From: Bifidobacterium sp. ESL0784
GTDB lineage: Bacteria; Actinomycetota; Actinomycetes; Actinomycetales; Bifidobacteriaceae
Assembly (NCBI RefSeq): GCF_029433295.1
Contig: NZ_JAQTHV010000003.1
Span: 186,001 to 250,000 of the forward strand
Direction of reading: 5' to 3'
DNA length: 64,000 bases
The notes under the pieces were generated by a model that saw nothing but the letters and a program-made list of their open reading frames with translations, ran no database searches and was not told the DNA's origin. The first letter of the stretch is position 1. The number at the start of each line of letters is the position of its first letter. A program made the translations under genes and the position numbers. Positions 37,850 to 47,165 of the stretch are shown here, piece after piece.

Positions 37850-38707
37850 TCAGTACTTGAACATCGGGATGTTGTGGTCCTTGATGAGCTGCTTGGCGAC
37901 GGCCTGCGTATGGTAGGCGTCAACAATCTTGCGGAAAGTCCTGCTGTCCTTGTCGTTCGTGTTGGCAACGATAATGTTCACATACGGTTTGAAGCTGGCG
38001 TCATCGGGCTTGAGCTTGGGCGCATAGATGGCGTCTTCAGGCTTCTTGCCGGCATCGACGATGAAGTTGGTATTGGTGATGCCGCCGGCGTAATCGGGCA
38101 GCAGGTTGATGATGGAGGCCGGGTCATTGAGCTCGATGTCGATGCCGCTGGGGTTGGAGGCGATGTCGTCGGTGGTGGGGTCGGCCTTGGTGTTGTCCTT
38201 CAACGTGATAAGCCCTGCGGAATCAAGCACTTTGAGCGCCCGCCCGAGGTTGGTGGCGTTATTGGGAATGGCCACTTTGTCGCCAGCCTTGAAGTCCTTG
38301 ACTCTCTTGTATTTCTGGGAATAGAGGTTAAGCGGCGAAATGTAGGTCTCGCCGATCGGAGTGAACTTGTATCCCTTCTCCTTCTCTTCCTGATGGAGGT
38401 ACGCGTAATGCTGGAAAGCCGTGATGTCGAGCTCGTGGTTGGCGAGCGCCTGATTGGCGTAGATGCCGTCTTGGAAGGTCTTGTATTTGAGCCTTATATT
38501 GGCATGTTCCCGGTCAAGCTGCGCCTGCACGTCTCTCCATTCCGCATCGTCGGAATTGCCGACAAGACCTACTGTAACGGTCTCTTCCTTGCTTGCTTTG
38601 ACATTACGGTAGATGCTGATGCCGGCGACGACCAGCACCACCACGAGGATTGCCCCCAGAAGCGCGAAAAGTTGATGCTTGGCTTTGATTTGTTTTTTGG
38701 TGGCCAT
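37850..38707 (-). CDS. metQ: MetQ/NlpA-family substrate-binding protein of an ABC importer
   Basis: 285-residue binding protein for methionine or a similar ligand. After the basic N-terminus a membrane segment spans about residues 12-33, then the NlpA fold begins (ETVTVGLVGNSDDAEW, HELDITAFQHYAYLHQEE, DKVAIPNNATNLGRALKVLDSAG, YVNIIVANTND). There is no Cys anywhere near the membrane segment, so this is not a lipoprotein as most MetQ are; a membrane anchor is more likely. It is the third gene after metN and metI, 132 bases beyond metI. Confidence 0.9.
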   Translation of the reverse strand: MATKKQIKAKHQLFALLGAILVVVLVVAGISIYRNVKASKEETVTVGLVGNSDDAEWRDVQAQLDREHANIRLKYKTFQDGIYANQALANHELDITAFQHYAYLHQEEKEKGYKFTPIGETYISPLNLYSQKYKRVKDFKAGDKVAIPNNATNLGRALKVLDSAGLITLKDNTKADPTTDDIASNPSGIDIELNDPASIINLLPDYAGGITNTNFIVDAGKKPEDAIYAPKLKPDDASFKPYVNIIVANTNDKDSRTFRKIVDAYHTQAVAKQLIKDHNIPMFKY

Positions 38708-38839
38708 AAAAGCCCCTTTCGGGATTCATAAAATCTCACGGCTTGTGCTCGATATAAAAAAAGTTGCTGCTGGATATTTGATAGGTTTAGAAATTAAAGT
38801 CGGTATTGATTATTAAAAATAAACGGATTTTGGTTATCG

Positions 38840-39520
38840 TCAGTGTTCGGTGATTTCGACGAGCAAACGGCCGATGAGCTCGACCAGACCGACCAGCAGG
38901 ACTAGAACGATGATAGTGGCGATGGTGACGTCCATCATGTAGCGCTGGTAACCGTAGCGGATGGCGAAATCGCCGAGTCCGCCGCCGCCGACCACGCCGA
39001 CTACTGCGGTCATGTCGATGAGGCTGACCAGTGTGATGACGCTGACACGGACGATCGAGGGAATCGCCTCGCGCAGGTAGACGCGCCAGATGATTTCCGG
39101 CAGTCCCATGCCCATCGCCTGTGCCGCTTCGATCAGCCCCGAATCAACGCCAGCCAAGGCCGACTGAATCTGACGGGCGAAAAACGGGGTGATGCCCACG
39201 ACCAGCGGGAACAACGCGCCCTTCGTACCGATGGCCGTGCCCATGACGAATCGGGTGACCGGTACCAGTGAGGCCGCAAGAATGATAAACGGGATCGAAC
39301 GGAACAAGTTAATCAGCTTGTCGATGACGTTGAAAACGCCTCGATTTGGATGAAGCCCGCCGGGTTTCGTTACAGTGACGGCGACACCCAGAATGACGGC
39401 CAAGACGAAGGAAATCAGACCGGCCACGACGACCATGATGATGGTCTGCACGAACGAATCGAAGAATTCGGGCAGACGGCTCATCACGTTCGGGAACCAT
39501 TGATCAAGTAGATTAAGCAC
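38840..39520 (-). CDS. metI: MetI-family ABC transporter permease
   Basis: 226-residue permease with about five membrane helices, starting with a helix near residues 22-48 and ending with one near 190-215. The ABC-coupling EAA loop is EAAQAMGMGLPEIIWRVYLREAIPSI, and the VSLIDMTAVVGVVGGGGLGDFAIRYGYQR segment is diagnostic of MetI. Its start overlaps the metN stop by eight bases, so translation is coupled. Confidence 0.95.
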   Translation of the reverse strand: MLNLLDQWFPNVMSRLPEFFDSFVQTIIMVVVAGLISFVLAVILGVAVTVTKPGGLHPNRGVFNVIDKLINLFRSIPFIILAASLVPVTRFVMGTAIGTKGALFPLVVGITPFFARQIQSALAGVDSGLIEAAQAMGMGLPEIIWRVYLREAIPSIVRVSVITLVSLIDMTAVVGVVGGGGLGDFAIRYGYQRYMMDVTIATIIVLVLLVGLVELIGRLLVEITEH

Positions 39521-40553
39521 GATCGATCACCTCGATGCCGATATTGCGTTCCTTAAGATAAGCGAGCGCATCATTGATCTTCTTGGAATCGCCTTTGAGT
39601 ATGACCACCAGGCCGCCGAGTGGGGCGTTCTCCACGATGTCGATATCGGCGAAAATGATGTTGACGTCAATGGAAAACTCGCGCGAGATATGCGAGACCA
39701 GAGCCTCGGAGACCTCTTTGGCGATGTAGTTCATGCGCAGGAGCACTTGGCCGGGCTTCGGCTCGACCAGCGGTGAATGGTCGTCGAGCAACTCGTGGAC
39801 CTTGTCGAGATTCGAGGTCGTGGCCACAAACGCTTTGGTGAGCGCGGCCTTTGGAGCAGCGAAGATGTCGAACACATTACCCTTTTCGACGATGGTGCCA
39901 TGGTCGATGACGGCGACCTTGTTGCAGATCTCCTTGATCACCGACATCTGATGGGTGATGACAACGATGGTCAGGCCCAAGGTGTCGTGCAGGTTGCGCA
40001 GGAGGGCGAGAATCGATTTGGTGGTGGTCGGGTCGAGTGCGCTGGTCGCCTCGTCGCTCAGCAATATGCCGGGTTTGTTGACCAAGGCCCTGGCGATGGC
40101 GACGCGCTGCTGCTGGCCGCCGGAAAGCTCGCCCGGGTAGGCTTCGGCCTTTTCGGTCAAGCCGACCAGCTCCAGCAACTCGGAAACCCGGTCTTTGCGG
40201 GTTTTCGCGTCTACTTTGCCACGGAAGGCAAGTTCGACGTTGGCGGCGACAGTTCGGGACGGCATCAGATTGAATGACTGGAAAATCATGCCGACGTCGC
40301 TTCTCAAGGCGCGCAGCTCCTTGGAACGCAAATCGGCGATCTCCTTGCCGTTGACGGCGAGCGTGCCGCCGTCGTAGTGTTCGAGCCCGTTGATACAGCG
40401 CACGAGCGTCGATTTGCCGGCACCGGACAGACCGATGATGCCGTAGATGTCGCCTTTGTCGACATCCAGATCGATGTCGCTCAGCGCGATCTTTTCACCT
40501 TCGTCGCTGGAATATTTTTTCGTCAGATTGCGTATCGTAATGACGGATGACAT
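39513..40553 (-). CDS. metN: Methionine ABC transporter ATP-binding protein
   Basis: 346-residue ATPase with Walker A GLSGAGKSTLVR, signature LSGGQQQRVAIARAL and Walker B ILLSDEATSALDP. A C-terminal ACT-like NIL domain (about residues 265-346, ending NIGIEVIDRA) is the part known to bind methionine and inhibit transport when the cell is replete. It leads the metN-metI-metQ set and starts 59 bases after the alcohol dehydrogenase gene. Confidence 0.95.
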   Translation of the reverse strand: MSSVITIRNLTKKYSSDEGEKIALSDIDLDVDKGDIYGIIGLSGAGKSTLVRCINGLEHYDGGTLAVNGKEIADLRSKELRALRSDVGMIFQSFNLMPSRTVAANVELAFRGKVDAKTRKDRVSELLELVGLTEKAEAYPGELSGGQQQRVAIARALVNKPGILLSDEATSALDPTTTKSILALLRNLHDTLGLTIVVITHQMSVIKEICNKVAVIDHGTIVEKGNVFDIFAAPKAALTKAFVATTSNLDKVHELLDDHSPLVEPKPGQVLLRMNYIAKEVSEALVSHISREFSIDVNIIFADIDIVENAPLGGLVVILKGDSKKINDALAYLKERNIGIEVIDRA

Positions 40554-40611
40554 AAGACCCCTTTTCCGTCTTTTTATCCGGCGATATGCCGAAGATATGC
40601 ATTACAAGTAT

Positions 40612-41778
40612 TCAGTAAGCCAGTTCGAGCACGGCGCGCACATCAGCCTCACTCAAAGGAACGTAATTTCCGACCGGCTTCGTGTCGGACTTCGTCAGGC
40701 GCTCGGCGACCGTAGCAACAGCTTTCCTAGGTATGCCAAGTTCATGCAGGCTGGTTTTCAAGCCCAACATCTGAAAGTGGCGTTCAAGCGTATCCGCGAG
40801 AATGCCGGCGCACTCCTGTTCCGTGTTGTCATATGGATCGGCGTCAAGTGCCCGGACCGCCATCTGCGCGTAACGCTGAGGGCTGCGACGGGCAACGTAA
40901 CGAATGATGGAAGGCAGGACCGCAGCGATGCCCTCACCGTGGATGACGTCGAATTCACCGCCAATCTCATGTTCGATGCGGTGGGTCGTCCAATCGTTTT
41001 GCGAACCAGTGGCAAGATAGCAATGGTTGAACATCAACTCCGAAAGCCAGTGCAGCTCGGTACGCGTGGCAAGGTCATCGGGATTGGCCGCAAAGCGTCT
41101 GCCCTGAACAAGAGCGGCCCGGAAACCGCCCTCAAGAATCCTGTCCGCTGATTCGAGATGGTCCTGCAACGTGAAATACGGTTCCAGGAATCCCACAGCC
41201 AGATCAGCCACCGCCGCCGCTTGGTAACGATAAGGCGCCGTGCGCGAATATTCGGGGTCGACAATGGAGAATTTAGGGATGATAAGCCTGGTCTCCAGCG
41301 CTTCCTTATCCTCACTCTGCTGGAGGACAGCGCAATCGGAAACCTCCGAACCGCTGCCGGGAATCGTCGAAATCACACCAACCGGCAAGGTTTCCTTCGG
41401 TTCGGCCTCGCCATCGAACAAATCCCAGACATCCCCAACGTAAGGAACGCCCACACCCACGGCCTTCGCCGTATCGAACGAACTGGCGCCACCTGCAGCG
41501 AGAACGAAATCGACCTTTTCCTTGCGTGCGAGGTCAATCAGGTCACGGACGAGTTCGATATGCGGATTGGGCACGACATCGCCGTTTTCAACCAGTTGCG
41601 CACCGATCGCTTTTGTGGCTCCTACCACTGCGTCATGGATGCCGAGGTCGAAGACATAATCGCCACTGTAGATAAGCATGATGGAGGTCGCATGGTATTG
41701 GCGCAGAAGCGGCTCAAGCTGGCGCTCGGCTCCGACGCCGAACACGAGTTCATTGGGAGTGTAATAGGTGAAAACCAT
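40612..41778 (-). CDS. Iron-containing alcohol dehydrogenase family protein, one metal ligand replaced
   Basis: 388-residue member of the BDH/YqhD group. The NAD site AAGGASSFDTAKAVG and IPGSGSEVS are normal. By alignment with YqhD (ligands Asp194, His198, His267, His281) the residues here are Asp192, Gly196, His266 and His280: the His of the DxxxHxxE motif is Gly (ADLAVGFLEPYF). The base sequence confirms a GGA codon. The enzyme may bind metal through three ligands, as glycerol dehydrogenase does, or be altered in activity. Its substrate is unknown. It precedes metN on the same strand, and a short ORF lies just upstream. Confidence 0.88.
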   Translation of the reverse strand: MVFTYYTPNELVFGVGAERQLEPLLRQYHATSIMLIYSGDYVFDLGIHDAVVGATKAIGAQLVENGDVVPNPHIELVRDLIDLARKEKVDFVLAAGGASSFDTAKAVGVGVPYVGDVWDLFDGEAEPKETLPVGVISTIPGSGSEVSDCAVLQQSEDKEALETRLIIPKFSIVDPEYSRTAPYRYQAAAVADLAVGFLEPYFTLQDHLESADRILEGGFRAALVQGRRFAANPDDLATRTELHWLSELMFNHCYLATGSQNDWTTHRIEHEIGGEFDVIHGEGIAAVLPSIIRYVARRSPQRYAQMAVRALDADPYDNTEQECAGILADTLERHFQMLGLKTSLHELGIPRKAVATVAERLTKSDTKPVGNYVPLSEADVRAVLELAY

Positions 41779-41808
41779 GCTCTGCCCCTTCTTTCTTTCC
41801 TTCTGCGT

Positions 41809-41865
41809 TCATCGTTTGTCTGTATGTTTGCACCCAGATGCCAAACAAGCGAATGAACTGGCCAT
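41809..41865 (-). CDS. Possible 18-codon leader ORF before the alcohol dehydrogenase
   Basis: A perfect AGGAGG (41874-41879) lies eight bases upstream of an ATG at 41865 that opens MASSFACLASGCKHTDKR and stops with TGA; another ATG at 41871 is too close to the site. The stop is 30 bases before the dehydrogenase ATG, whose own site is AAGGGG. A 6-bp hairpin (41878-41896) overlaps the edge of the AGGAGG. Real peptide, leader, or chance: not settled. Confidence 0.33.
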   Translation of the reverse strand: MASSFACLASGCKHTDKR

Positions 41866-41871
41866 TTTCAT

Positions 41872-42211
41872 GACCTCCTCGGTGTTAGCAACCGAGTGTA
41901 TCGGTCCGCGTTCCGCCATTGCAAGCTGGACGATATATGCAAAATCAATAGTCATTTATCAATCGGGGCGGCCGCAAGTTAGGAATCCTTCAGTCGGGAA
42001 TTATTATTTCCTGTTTTCATGAATCGTTATCACTATGTGGACATGCAACCCCGCGGATTTTGGCGCAATCTGTGGCTTTCCTCACAAAAATATTGTGTTC
42101 TTCGTTACAAAATACGGGATTCCCGCGAAATACAAAACAACCACGACCCATAATGAATAGGCGAGTTTTATCTTAAGATCAAATGAATTGACAGAAAATA
42201 CAGAAAGAACC
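41872..42211. other. Divergent intergenic region before the formate/nitrite channel
   Basis: About 340 bases separating the dehydrogenase and channel genes, AT-rich toward the channel. A CATAAT-like -10 lies near 42151, but I cannot fix a matching -35. The ACGGGATTCCCGCG inverted sequence at about 42114-42127 is the only obvious palindrome. Confidence 0.4.
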
Positions 42212-43102
42212 ATGGGCAAATTATCCGAATTGAAAACAACCATTTCCGAAGTCGAAGGGACCGAGGACGAGACCAAACCGCTTTTTCCGGGACGCGCCTT
42301 CATCTCGACGGTGCTTGACGCGCTCGACAACAAGGAGACCATGACCGGCAAAATGACCGGCCGTTACATTCAGCGTGCCATGATGGCAGGCATTCTGGTC
42401 GGCGTCTTCTTCACCGCCTTCTGGGTGATCATGGGAGCAAGTTCGGCAGGCGGGCCCGGACTGCTGTTGGCAGGCAAAGTATTGGCCGGCACAACCTTCG
42501 GCTGGGCGCTCGTGCTCATCTACTACACCAATTCCGAGCTGCTGACCTCGAACATGATGGTGGTGAGTGTAGGCGCCTACCACAAGCGCATCGGCTGGTT
42601 GCAATCGTTGAAACTGCTCGGTCTGTGCTTGCTGGGCAACCTGCTTGGAGCGCTCATCGTGGCCGTCATCCTGCGATTCTCGACCATTATTTCGGGCGCA
42701 AGCTATGACGTCATGCTCACCGCAGCCAACACGAAACTCAACTATCTGAACTCTGCCGGCGGTGTCGGCGACCTCTTTGTGCGCGCGATCTTCTGCAACT
42801 TCTGCATCAACATCGCCATGCTCATGGTATACAACGGCAAGCTTTCCAACGATTTCACCAAGTGCATCATCATGGTGGTGGCGGTGCTGGTCTTCACCTT
42901 CTGCGGCTTCGAGCATTCCGTGGCCGATTCCGCGATGTTCCTGATTCTCGGGATGCATGGCGCCGTCAACGCGTGGAAGGCGATTCTCGTCATTGTTGTG
43001 GCGATTCTCGGCAACCTTGTCGGCGGCGGCATCCTCATCGGCCTCAACTTCGCAACCATGAACGATGAACGCGGCATCACCGCCGAGAGTGCAAAACAAT
43101 AA
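42212..43102 (+). CDS. Formate/nitrite transporter (FocA/NirC family)
   Basis: 296-residue pentameric channel family member with six hydrophobic segments. The first half has MAGILVGVFFTAFWVIMGAS and TFGWALVLIYYTNSELLTSNMMV, the second AIFCNFCINIAMLMVYNG and FCGFEHSVADSAMF, with the conserved pore His in GFEHSVAD. Formate export fits a bifidobacterium that makes formate from pyruvate; nitrite or hydrosulfide is possible. I chose the ATG at 42212, preceded by AGAAAGAA; a TTG at 42188 is in frame. Confidence 0.9.
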   Translation: MGKLSELKTTISEVEGTEDETKPLFPGRAFISTVLDALDNKETMTGKMTGRYIQRAMMAGILVGVFFTAFWVIMGASSAGGPGLLLAGKVLAGTTFGWALVLIYYTNSELLTSNMMVVSVGAYHKRIGWLQSLKLLGLCLLGNLLGALIVAVILRFSTIISGASYDVMLTAANTKLNYLNSAGGVGDLFVRAIFCNFCINIAMLMVYNGKLSNDFTKCIIMVVAVLVFTFCGFEHSVADSAMFLILGMHGAVNAWKAILVIVVAILGNLVGGGILIGLNFATMNDERGITAESAKQ

Positions 43103-43340
43103 GGCGATATCCAGCGTCAGGAGACCTCCGCAGCTCAAACCCGAACCTCGGACGAGCGTTGAAAAGCGTTGATGGGGCAAAGCGCGAACATCTTTCCCCA
43201 CCATTGCAAAAAGCTATTCATCGCCTGTCAGTTCCCACTCTTCCGGCAAGCGCTAAAACCCATGCCGCCGTCCGCCTTGCCGTAGTCACCCATGGGATTA
43301 TGGTGGAAACATATTATTTAGACATAAAGCAAGGAGTGAC

Positions 43341-44366
43341 ATGCTGGACTTCACCAGTGACTACACGGAAGGCGCCCATCCCAAAATCCTCAAGAGGATG
43401 ACGGAAACCAATATGGAACAGCTGCCAGGCTATGGTTCCGACAAATACTGCGAGTCCGCCAAGGCGAAGATTCGCGAGGCCTGCGGATGCCCGGATGCCG
43501 ACGTCTGGTTCCTGGTCGGGGGCACCCAGACCAACCAGACCGTCATCGACACCATCACCCCGGTCTACGCGGGCGTCGTGGCTGCCACCAATGGACATGT
43601 CAACGTCCACGAGGCCGGCGCCGTGGAATATACCGGACACAAGGTGCTCACGCTGCCGAGTCACGAAGGCAAGATTGAAGCCGGAGAGCTCGAGCAATAC
43701 TGCAAGGATTTCTACGCCGACGGCAACTACACCCACATGGTCTTCCCCGGTTGCGTCTATGTCTCGCATCCCACCGAATACGGCACGATGTACACGAAAG
43801 CGGAACTTACGGCCATTGCCGACATCGCACACAAATACGATATGCCGCTGTTCCTCGATGGCGCTCGCCTTGGCTACGGGTTGACCGCAGAAGGCAATGA
43901 TTTGACGCTCGAGGATATCGCGCACATCGTCGATGTTCTCTATATCGGTGGTACCAAAGTCGGTGCCCTGTTTGGTGAAGCCGTCGTTTTCACCAAACAC
44001 AACACACCCAAGCATTTCCTCACCCAAATCAAGCAGCACGGTGCCCTGCTGGCCAAGGGCTGGCTGCTCGGGCTGCAGTTCGACACGCTTTTCACTGACG
44101 GGCTTTACACAAGGATCGCCAAGAACGCCAACACGATGGCCGACCAGATTCGTGCCGTGCTCAAGGCAAAGGGCTACCAGCTTGTCTACCCGAACACAAC
44201 CAACCAGATCTTTGTGGCCATGGACCAGCCGACCATCGACCGGCTTTCGCCGCAGGTCGCCATGGGCTTCCTTGAGAAATACGATGACACGCATTCGGTG
44301 ATGCGCATCTGCACCAGTTGGGCCACCACGCAGGAGCACACCGACCAGCTCATCGCACTGCTGTAA
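43341..44366 (+). CDS. ltaE: Low-specificity L-threonine aldolase
   Basis: 341-residue PLP enzyme that splits threonine (or allo-threonine) to glycine and acetaldehyde. The N-terminus MLDFTSDYTEGAHPKILKRM is typical; the PLP-binding region has the Asp of FLDGARLGYGL and the Schiff-base Lys in LYIGGTKVGALFGEA. AAGGAG lies six bases upstream of the ATG. Transcription ends at the perfect hairpin at 44387-44442. It is a monocistronic unit. Confidence 0.93.
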   Translation: MLDFTSDYTEGAHPKILKRMTETNMEQLPGYGSDKYCESAKAKIREACGCPDADVWFLVGGTQTNQTVIDTITPVYAGVVAATNGHVNVHEAGAVEYTGHKVLTLPSHEGKIEAGELEQYCKDFYADGNYTHMVFPGCVYVSHPTEYGTMYTKAELTAIADIAHKYDMPLFLDGARLGYGLTAEGNDLTLEDIAHIVDVLYIGGTKVGALFGEAVVFTKHNTPKHFLTQIKQHGALLAKGWLLGLQFDTLFTDGLYTRIAKNANTMADQIRAVLKAKGYQLVYPNTTNQIFVAMDQPTIDRLSPQVAMGFLEKYDDTHSVMRICTSWATTQEHTDQLIALL

Positions 44367-44386
44367 CACCTGCTGAAGTTGCCAAT

Positions 44387-44442
44387 AATCCTGCTTTGCG
44401 TCGCAGACTCATGAGCCAATGCGACGAAAAGCAGGATTTTTC
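44387..44442 (+). terminator. Rho-independent terminator after the threonine aldolase gene
   Basis: AATCCTGCTTTGCGTCGCA (44387-44405) pairs with TGCGACGAAAAGCAGGATT (44420-44438), one internal mismatch region, followed by T5. It lies 21 bases past the aldolase stop and ends about 35 bases before the convergent glycosyltransferase stop. Confidence 0.92.
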
Positions 44443-44475
44443 ATGCTTTTCGTCGCGTTAGCATGGACGGTCTGT

Positions 44476-45660
44476 CTATTGACGCCGAGCATCGGCGATA
44501 GCTTCACGCTCCATCGCGACGAACTGGCGTACGCACTGAGGCAACGCATATTTTTCACGAGCTTCCTGCGCGTATTTCGGTCCCCACTCGGCACGTTCCT
44601 GCGGATGCTCGATCCACCAGTCGATGCGACGAGCGAGTGCCTTGGCGTTGCGCGACGGAAACACCGAGGAATCGGTCAGGGCGAATTGACTGGCGGCCGA
44701 AAGGGGCGAATCCGCGATGACCGGCACCAACCCGGAGGCAATGCCTTCGAGCACGCTCAATGATTCGATGTCCACAATGGAGGGATGGACGAGCAGATCG
44801 GCTTGACGCAAGAGATTCGGCATATCTTCATTGGCACGGAAACCGATATGCGCAGGCCTCAGCAACAAGCGTTTCGCAAGTCGACGCAGACGGTGTTGCA
44901 ACGGACCGGTGCCGCAGATGGTCAAATCGATTTGTGAAGCGTGTCTGCTCAAGGCGACGGCACGGATCAGCGTTTCGTGGTCTTTCTCGTGGGTAAGCCG
45001 ACCGGAAGCGATGATGCGGAATCCATCTTCATCGCGTTTGCTGTGCCTGTTGTCCGATTGTTTTTGTGCAGGATGGAACCGGCTGGAATATCCGTTGGAA
45101 ATAACATGCAGTCTTGCATGGTAACCGTGAGCACGCAGCTGACGGGTGATCATCTCGCTTGGGGCGTGAATATGGCCGATATGACCATAGAGCCAGAAAT
45201 CAAACAGATAATAAATCAACGACGGGATACCGGGGATATAACGCAAAGGGCCTGCCGAATACGTGACGTTTTCGGGCTGAAGATGAAAGCCTGCGGTTAC
45301 GGGAATTCCCATGGATCGCGCGACAGCCAGCGCATGCCTGCCGAACTTGAACGGCATATAAACATGCACCACATCGGCACCTTCGAAAGCACAGCGGAAA
45401 ACCGCATCATCGGGTTGTGCGAACTGCATCTGCTGTTTGGCCGCGAGCCATGAGATGAACGGCAAATGATGGACTTCGACGGGGTAATCCGGCGCGCCGA
45501 CGCCTACAAGCCGAACGCAATGGCCCTGGTTTTCAAGTTCCCGTGCATACTGCAATGCCGAATTCGAGGTACCGTTGCCGCGATTGCCCACCGAATCCAC
45601 CACCAGTACGATGGTCAGCGGCTTGGCGGCGTCATCTGCAGCGTTTTGGGAATGTGGCAT
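44476..45660 (-). CDS. GT4-type glycosyltransferase
   Basis: 394-residue GT-B fold protein. The N-terminal domain starts TIVLVVDSVGNRGNGTSNSA, and the C-terminal donor-binding domain has IIASGRLTHEKDHETLIRAV, the DLLVHPSIVDIESLSVLEGIASGLVPVIAD motif with the E-x7-E pattern, and RIDWWIEHPQERAEW. It could add a sugar to a lipid or polysaccharide precursor; the acceptor is unknown. A single membrane-like patch (IPSLIYYLFDFWLY, about residues 145-158) suggests membrane association. It is alone, convergent with the aldolase gene. Confidence 0.88.
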   Translation of the reverse strand: MPHSQNAADDAAKPLTIVLVVDSVGNRGNGTSNSALQYARELENQGHCVRLVGVGAPDYPVEVHHLPFISWLAAKQQMQFAQPDDAVFRCAFEGADVVHVYMPFKFGRHALAVARSMGIPVTAGFHLQPENVTYSAGPLRYIPGIPSLIYYLFDFWLYGHIGHIHAPSEMITRQLRAHGYHARLHVISNGYSSRFHPAQKQSDNRHSKRDEDGFRIIASGRLTHEKDHETLIRAVALSRHASQIDLTICGTGPLQHRLRRLAKRLLLRPAHIGFRANEDMPNLLRQADLLVHPSIVDIESLSVLEGIASGLVPVIADSPLSAASQFALTDSSVFPSRNAKALARRIDWWIEHPQERAEWGPKYAQEAREKYALPQCVRQFVAMEREAIADARRQ

Positions 45661-45884
45661 GGTTCAATTTTAGCGCCATTGTTTAGTTCACGACTATCGA
45701 AATATCTCAAATGGACTTTGCCAGAACTGTATGACATTTCATATTCTCAATTTACCAGTTACCTGTTTAACTCCGTCCGATAATTATCAAATTCCCTGAC
45801 GTCATTGATCGACGCGCTAATCAATTCATCAACAATCATCGAACGGTGATCTTGCTCGGGGCCATCCTATGCGACAATGAAACC

Positions 45885-47165
45885 ATGACCGCTGAAGCCG
45901 CATCATCATTCGTCAACTATCCGCTTGGCAATCCGGCAGAATCACACCAAACCCGCGTGCTGCTGCTGGGCTCGGGCGAGCTGGGGCGTGAAATCGCCAT
46001 CGAGCTGACAAGGCTTGGCGCGTTCGTGATTGCGGCCGACAGCTACGAACACGCACCTGCCATGCAGATCGCGCAGGAAAGCCATATCTTGGATATGACC
46101 GATGCAATAGCACTGAACCGATTGATCTCAGCAACCAAGCCTTCCATTATCGTCCCGGAAATCGAAGCGATTGCAACCACAGAGTTAGCGAAAGCCTCTT
46201 CAAACGGCATTCAGGTCGTGCCAAGTTCACAAATAGCGGCAATCTGCATGAACAGAGAAGCCTTGCGAACGCTGATGCATGAAACACTCGGTTTGCCAAC
46301 CACGCCATATCGTTTCGCCGGTTCATTTGATGAATTCAAAGACGGGGCAAACGCTGTCGGATACCCGTGCGTGGTCAAACCGGTAATGAGCTCTTCGGGA
46401 CACGGCCAATCCGTGCTTCGCGGCGACGCCGACCTCGAACCGGCGTGGCAGAAAGCGCAAACCGGGCGGAGGGATGCCAAGGACGGCGGCATTTCAAGGG
46501 TTATCGTTGAAGCATTAGCACCACTTGATTACGAACTGACGATGCTCACCGTCTCTTCCAGCGCCGGCATCGTGATCTGCTCCCCTATCGGCCAGCGACA
46601 GGAAGACGGCGATTACCGGGAATCGTGGCAACCAGCACAGGTTGATCCGATCGTTCTGGAAAGAGCAGAGGACATCGCTCGCAAAGCCGTCAGCGGACTC
46701 GCCGACATGGCCCACCAAAATCACGAACATGGCTGGGGTGTTTTCGGCGTCGAATTGTTCGTCTTGAAAAATGGCGAAGTTCTCTTCAACGAGGTCTCGC
46801 CTCGCCCGCATGACACCGGCATGGTCACGATGATCTCCCAACGTTTGAGCGAGTTCGCCTTGCATGCCAGGGCCGTTCTGGGCATTCCCGTCACCGAAAA
46901 AAGCGTCGCGCTGAGCCTGAAAAACGGCGAGGTCGCGGCCAGCCACGCCATAGTGGTCACCAGAAACGGCCAGGTCACCTTTACCAACGTCCCCCGAGCC
47001 TTATCGCAACCCGATACCGGCCTGCGCATCTTCGGCAAGCCCGAGGTCCACGGCCACCGTCGCATGGCCGTAGCTCTCGCTATCGGAAAAGATGAAACCG
47101 AGGCCCGCTCCAAGACCACTAACGTGACGGATGCACTCGATATTACTGTGACGCCAGCTGAATAG
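45885..47165 (+). CDS. purT: Formate-dependent phosphoribosylglycinamide formyltransferase
   Basis: Uses ATP and formate to formylate GAR, the third step of purine synthesis, in place of PurN. The 426-residue ATP-grasp protein has VLLLGSGELGREIAIE at the N-terminus, VVKPVMSSSGHGQSVLR in the ATP lobe and GVFGVELFVLKNGEVLFNEVSPRPHDTGM at the metal site. I chose the ATG at 45885; a GTG 13 codons upstream gives a non-family extension, and neither has a clear ribosome site. A formate channel gene lies about 3 kb away, which fits. Its 3' end overlaps mcrC tail-to-tail by 23 bases. Confidence 0.94.
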   Translation: MTAEAASSFVNYPLGNPAESHQTRVLLLGSGELGREIAIELTRLGAFVIAADSYEHAPAMQIAQESHILDMTDAIALNRLISATKPSIIVPEIEAIATTELAKASSNGIQVVPSSQIAAICMNREALRTLMHETLGLPTTPYRFAGSFDEFKDGANAVGYPCVVKPVMSSSGHGQSVLRGDADLEPAWQKAQTGRRDAKDGGISRVIVEALAPLDYELTMLTVSSSAGIVICSPIGQRQEDGDYRESWQPAQVDPIVLERAEDIARKAVSGLADMAHQNHEHGWGVFGVELFVLKNGEVLFNEVSPRPHDTGMVTMISQRLSEFALHARAVLGIPVTEKSVALSLKNGEVAASHAIVVTRNGQVTFTNVPRALSQPDTGLRIFGKPEVHGHRRMAVALAIGKDETEARSKTTNVTDALDITVTPAE

